Of a stretch of 64,000 nucleotides of DNA, positions 62,247-64,000 are shown in pieces; position 1 is the stretch's first letter; every line of letters starts with the position of its first letter. The DNA lies in contig NC_092576.1 in the NCBI RefSeq assembly GCF_037975245.1, positions 29,052,111-29,116,110 of the forward strand, given 5' to 3'. A model generated the notes under the pieces. The model saw only the letters and a program-made list of their open reading frames with translations. It did not search any database and had not been told where the DNA came from. Source of the stretch: Apostichopus japonicus. Lineage: Eukaryota > Echinodermata > Holothuroidea > Aspidochirotida > Stichopodidae. The position numbers and the translations under genes are program-made.

Positions 62247-64000
62247 CTGTATGAATAAACGAACATTGTGTTAACAGTTACATCACATATATCAATACCA
62301 TTCATGACATACCTATAACAAATAAGACGAATAGACGAATAGAAATACATTAAAATGTACTCAAATACCCATCAATTTATAACTGAGCTATTTCATCGCG
62401 CATGCATTGCAAGCTTAAAACCTTAACATAGCAGCCGTCTTTGAAATATAATGTATGTATATTGATGTTTTCTTTAACAGTCTTTTCATATCTTACAGCC
62501 TTTTCTTTTCATTGTGCTTTGTTTATTTGGTCTGATCTTCTTATCGGTCAAATGTTTCATTATCGTCTCTCACATTTGTCAATTTACTTTGTTTTCTGCG
62601 TTTTCGGTTTGGCCTATTGCTTTTAGAAATATAACAAAACAGGGTTTTTACAGTAGATGAATAGTATTTTCTTCTATTTATTTCATTTGAAAGTTATAGC
62701 AATTTGAAAGCTGTTCCTATTCTAATTCATAAGACTGTGCTATCATGTTGTGCATGTTATAGGAGCCAGATTTGATAAGTATGTTTACCACTTGGAACAA
62801 TTGATTTCGTTTCTCACCATATTTGTGATACATTGTGGTGGTCCATAAATATTGTCGACAACATGACCCTATAAAGTTTGTCAATGCTATCACAGATGCC
62901 TGAGTGTTGCTTATGTAGCGGCAAATATGATAATTATAATGGAGGCAATAATGCTATCATGGTTTTTGAACAATAACCACAAAATGATGAGTTTCATTGC
63001 GAGTTCTGTACAGCAGCGGCGACAGTTAATATGATGATTGCAGTAACAGCATTGTCTATAATTGTACATTACATAGATGGTGTCGACCTGTCGTTAATTA
63101 CATTTGAAAGTGAGATAAAACATTCCAAAATACTTGCTTTTATTTGCTGGAAGCAATCGTTACATCGTTGGACCACTTCTGCTTCTAAAAGAACAGATAA
63201 AGCATCGAAAATAAACTATTTATTTGAAGTCCGATCGTGTTGTAATTATTAGATCTGTATCACCAGTTCGTTTCTCCTGTATTAAACATATTCAATAGCG
63301 ATTTGACAATCCAAAGAGACAAAATAGATCGTACTATATCCCATTTACAGTATAGGAGTGCACTGTGACGCTGTATATTGACGGCTGGAATTGTGCTATC
63401 AGAATGCGGAGAGTGTCTATCATACACGATTTTACAGCTAATCAACTTTCCGCTTCGCTGTCTCAAACGCGTATGGATTAATTGATTATTGAAGGAGGGT
63501 GGTTATTGTATACTGGAAATATTACCAAAATTGCAAAACCTCTCTCAGAATGTGCACTCCTGGATAATCCGAGCAAAGTTGTGGTCTTAAAGCGATTTCA
63601 CCTTTAGGTCCATTTTTATTTATTTTTTCGCGGGGAAGGGGTTAATGATTCAAATAGATTAAATATTGCTAAGAAAGGTAACTGCGATTTCTCAGGTGCT
63701 TCACCACAATAATCGATTCATGATGTAAATAGCATAATAGAGAGTTCGGGGAACTCAACACAATCGATCCTCTAGAATTTTAAGTTTCACCTAAGCGGAT
63801 TCTTCCTTCATAAGATCGTTAACTGTCACAACTGTACAGGCGAATCTATACTACCATACCGGTACTATACCGCAACTTCATTGCTCCAACTGCCTACGGA
63901 TATAATACAGAATATCAGTACCTAATAGACGGGCCTCTTAAATAAATAATGTATGTATCATTTAAGTACCTGTAGCCAGTGGCAACCTGTGTTGAAATAT
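62247..64000. other. Upstream side of gene F
   Basis: No supported exon. A missing 5' exon of gene F should lie here or beyond the window. Confidence 0.5.

Overview
The window is eukaryotic nuclear DNA. It is AT-rich, its genes are cut into many short exons with GT-AG introns, and the coding families are animal ones: leucine-rich-repeat (LRR) receptors, immunoglobulin (Ig) receptors, a tyrosine-kinase-like receptor, a very-large-inducible-GTPase (URGCP/GVIN) type domain and an apolipoprotein-L-like protein, among L1/Tx1-type LINE, SINE and DNA-transposon remains. A marine invertebrate deuterostome, perhaps an echinoderm such as a sea cucumber, fits best. That is inference; no single sequence here proves the taxon. 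All exon models come from reading splice sites and reading phase by eye.

Left third, minus strand. Gene A (edge to 1125) shows only its signal-peptide and LRR N-cap exons. Gene B (21331 down to 5164) is a paralogue that I can rebuild completely: 19 exons, every junction in phase, 1138 codons. It encodes signal peptide, LRR N-cap, about 13 LRRs, an ephrin-receptor-like cysteine-rich region and a polytopic membrane domain. The sequence upstream of gene A (1126-4740) matches the sequence upstream of gene B (21332-27850), so A and B look like neighbours in a tandem duplication of about 23 kb.

Middle, plus strand. Gene C (27891-36780) encodes a signal peptide, three Ig-like domains, a transmembrane helix, short acidic juxtamembrane exons and, in phase on a large last exon, a domain of the URGCP/GVIN family without its GTPase. 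A dead L1/Tx1-like LINE lies in one intron. Gene D (39262-47289) is a 541-residue receptor: signal peptide, one Ig domain, stalk, transmembrane helix, and a tyrosine-kinase-like domain that has lost the VAIK lysine, the HRD aspartate and the DFG glycine, followed by an ITIM-like tyrosine motif at the C terminus.

Right third. 47.4-53.0 kb holds repeats (a LINE fragment and a tRNA-derived SINE) and no gene. 53.0-59.6 kb is a decayed, intron-containing copy of gene D (gene E). Its Ig exon is split by a 2.16 kb transposon with near-perfect terminal inverted repeats and a 5-bp target duplication, and a second transposon is nested inside that one. Gene F (minus, 62246 to 60343) is apolipoprotein-L-like; its 5' end was not found.

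Taken together this reads as an accessory cluster of surface-receptor and defence-type genes that grows by tandem duplication. The most unusual items are the Ig receptor joined to a URGCP/GVIN-type domain (gene C) and the Ig receptor pseudokinase with a possible inhibitory tail motif (gene D).
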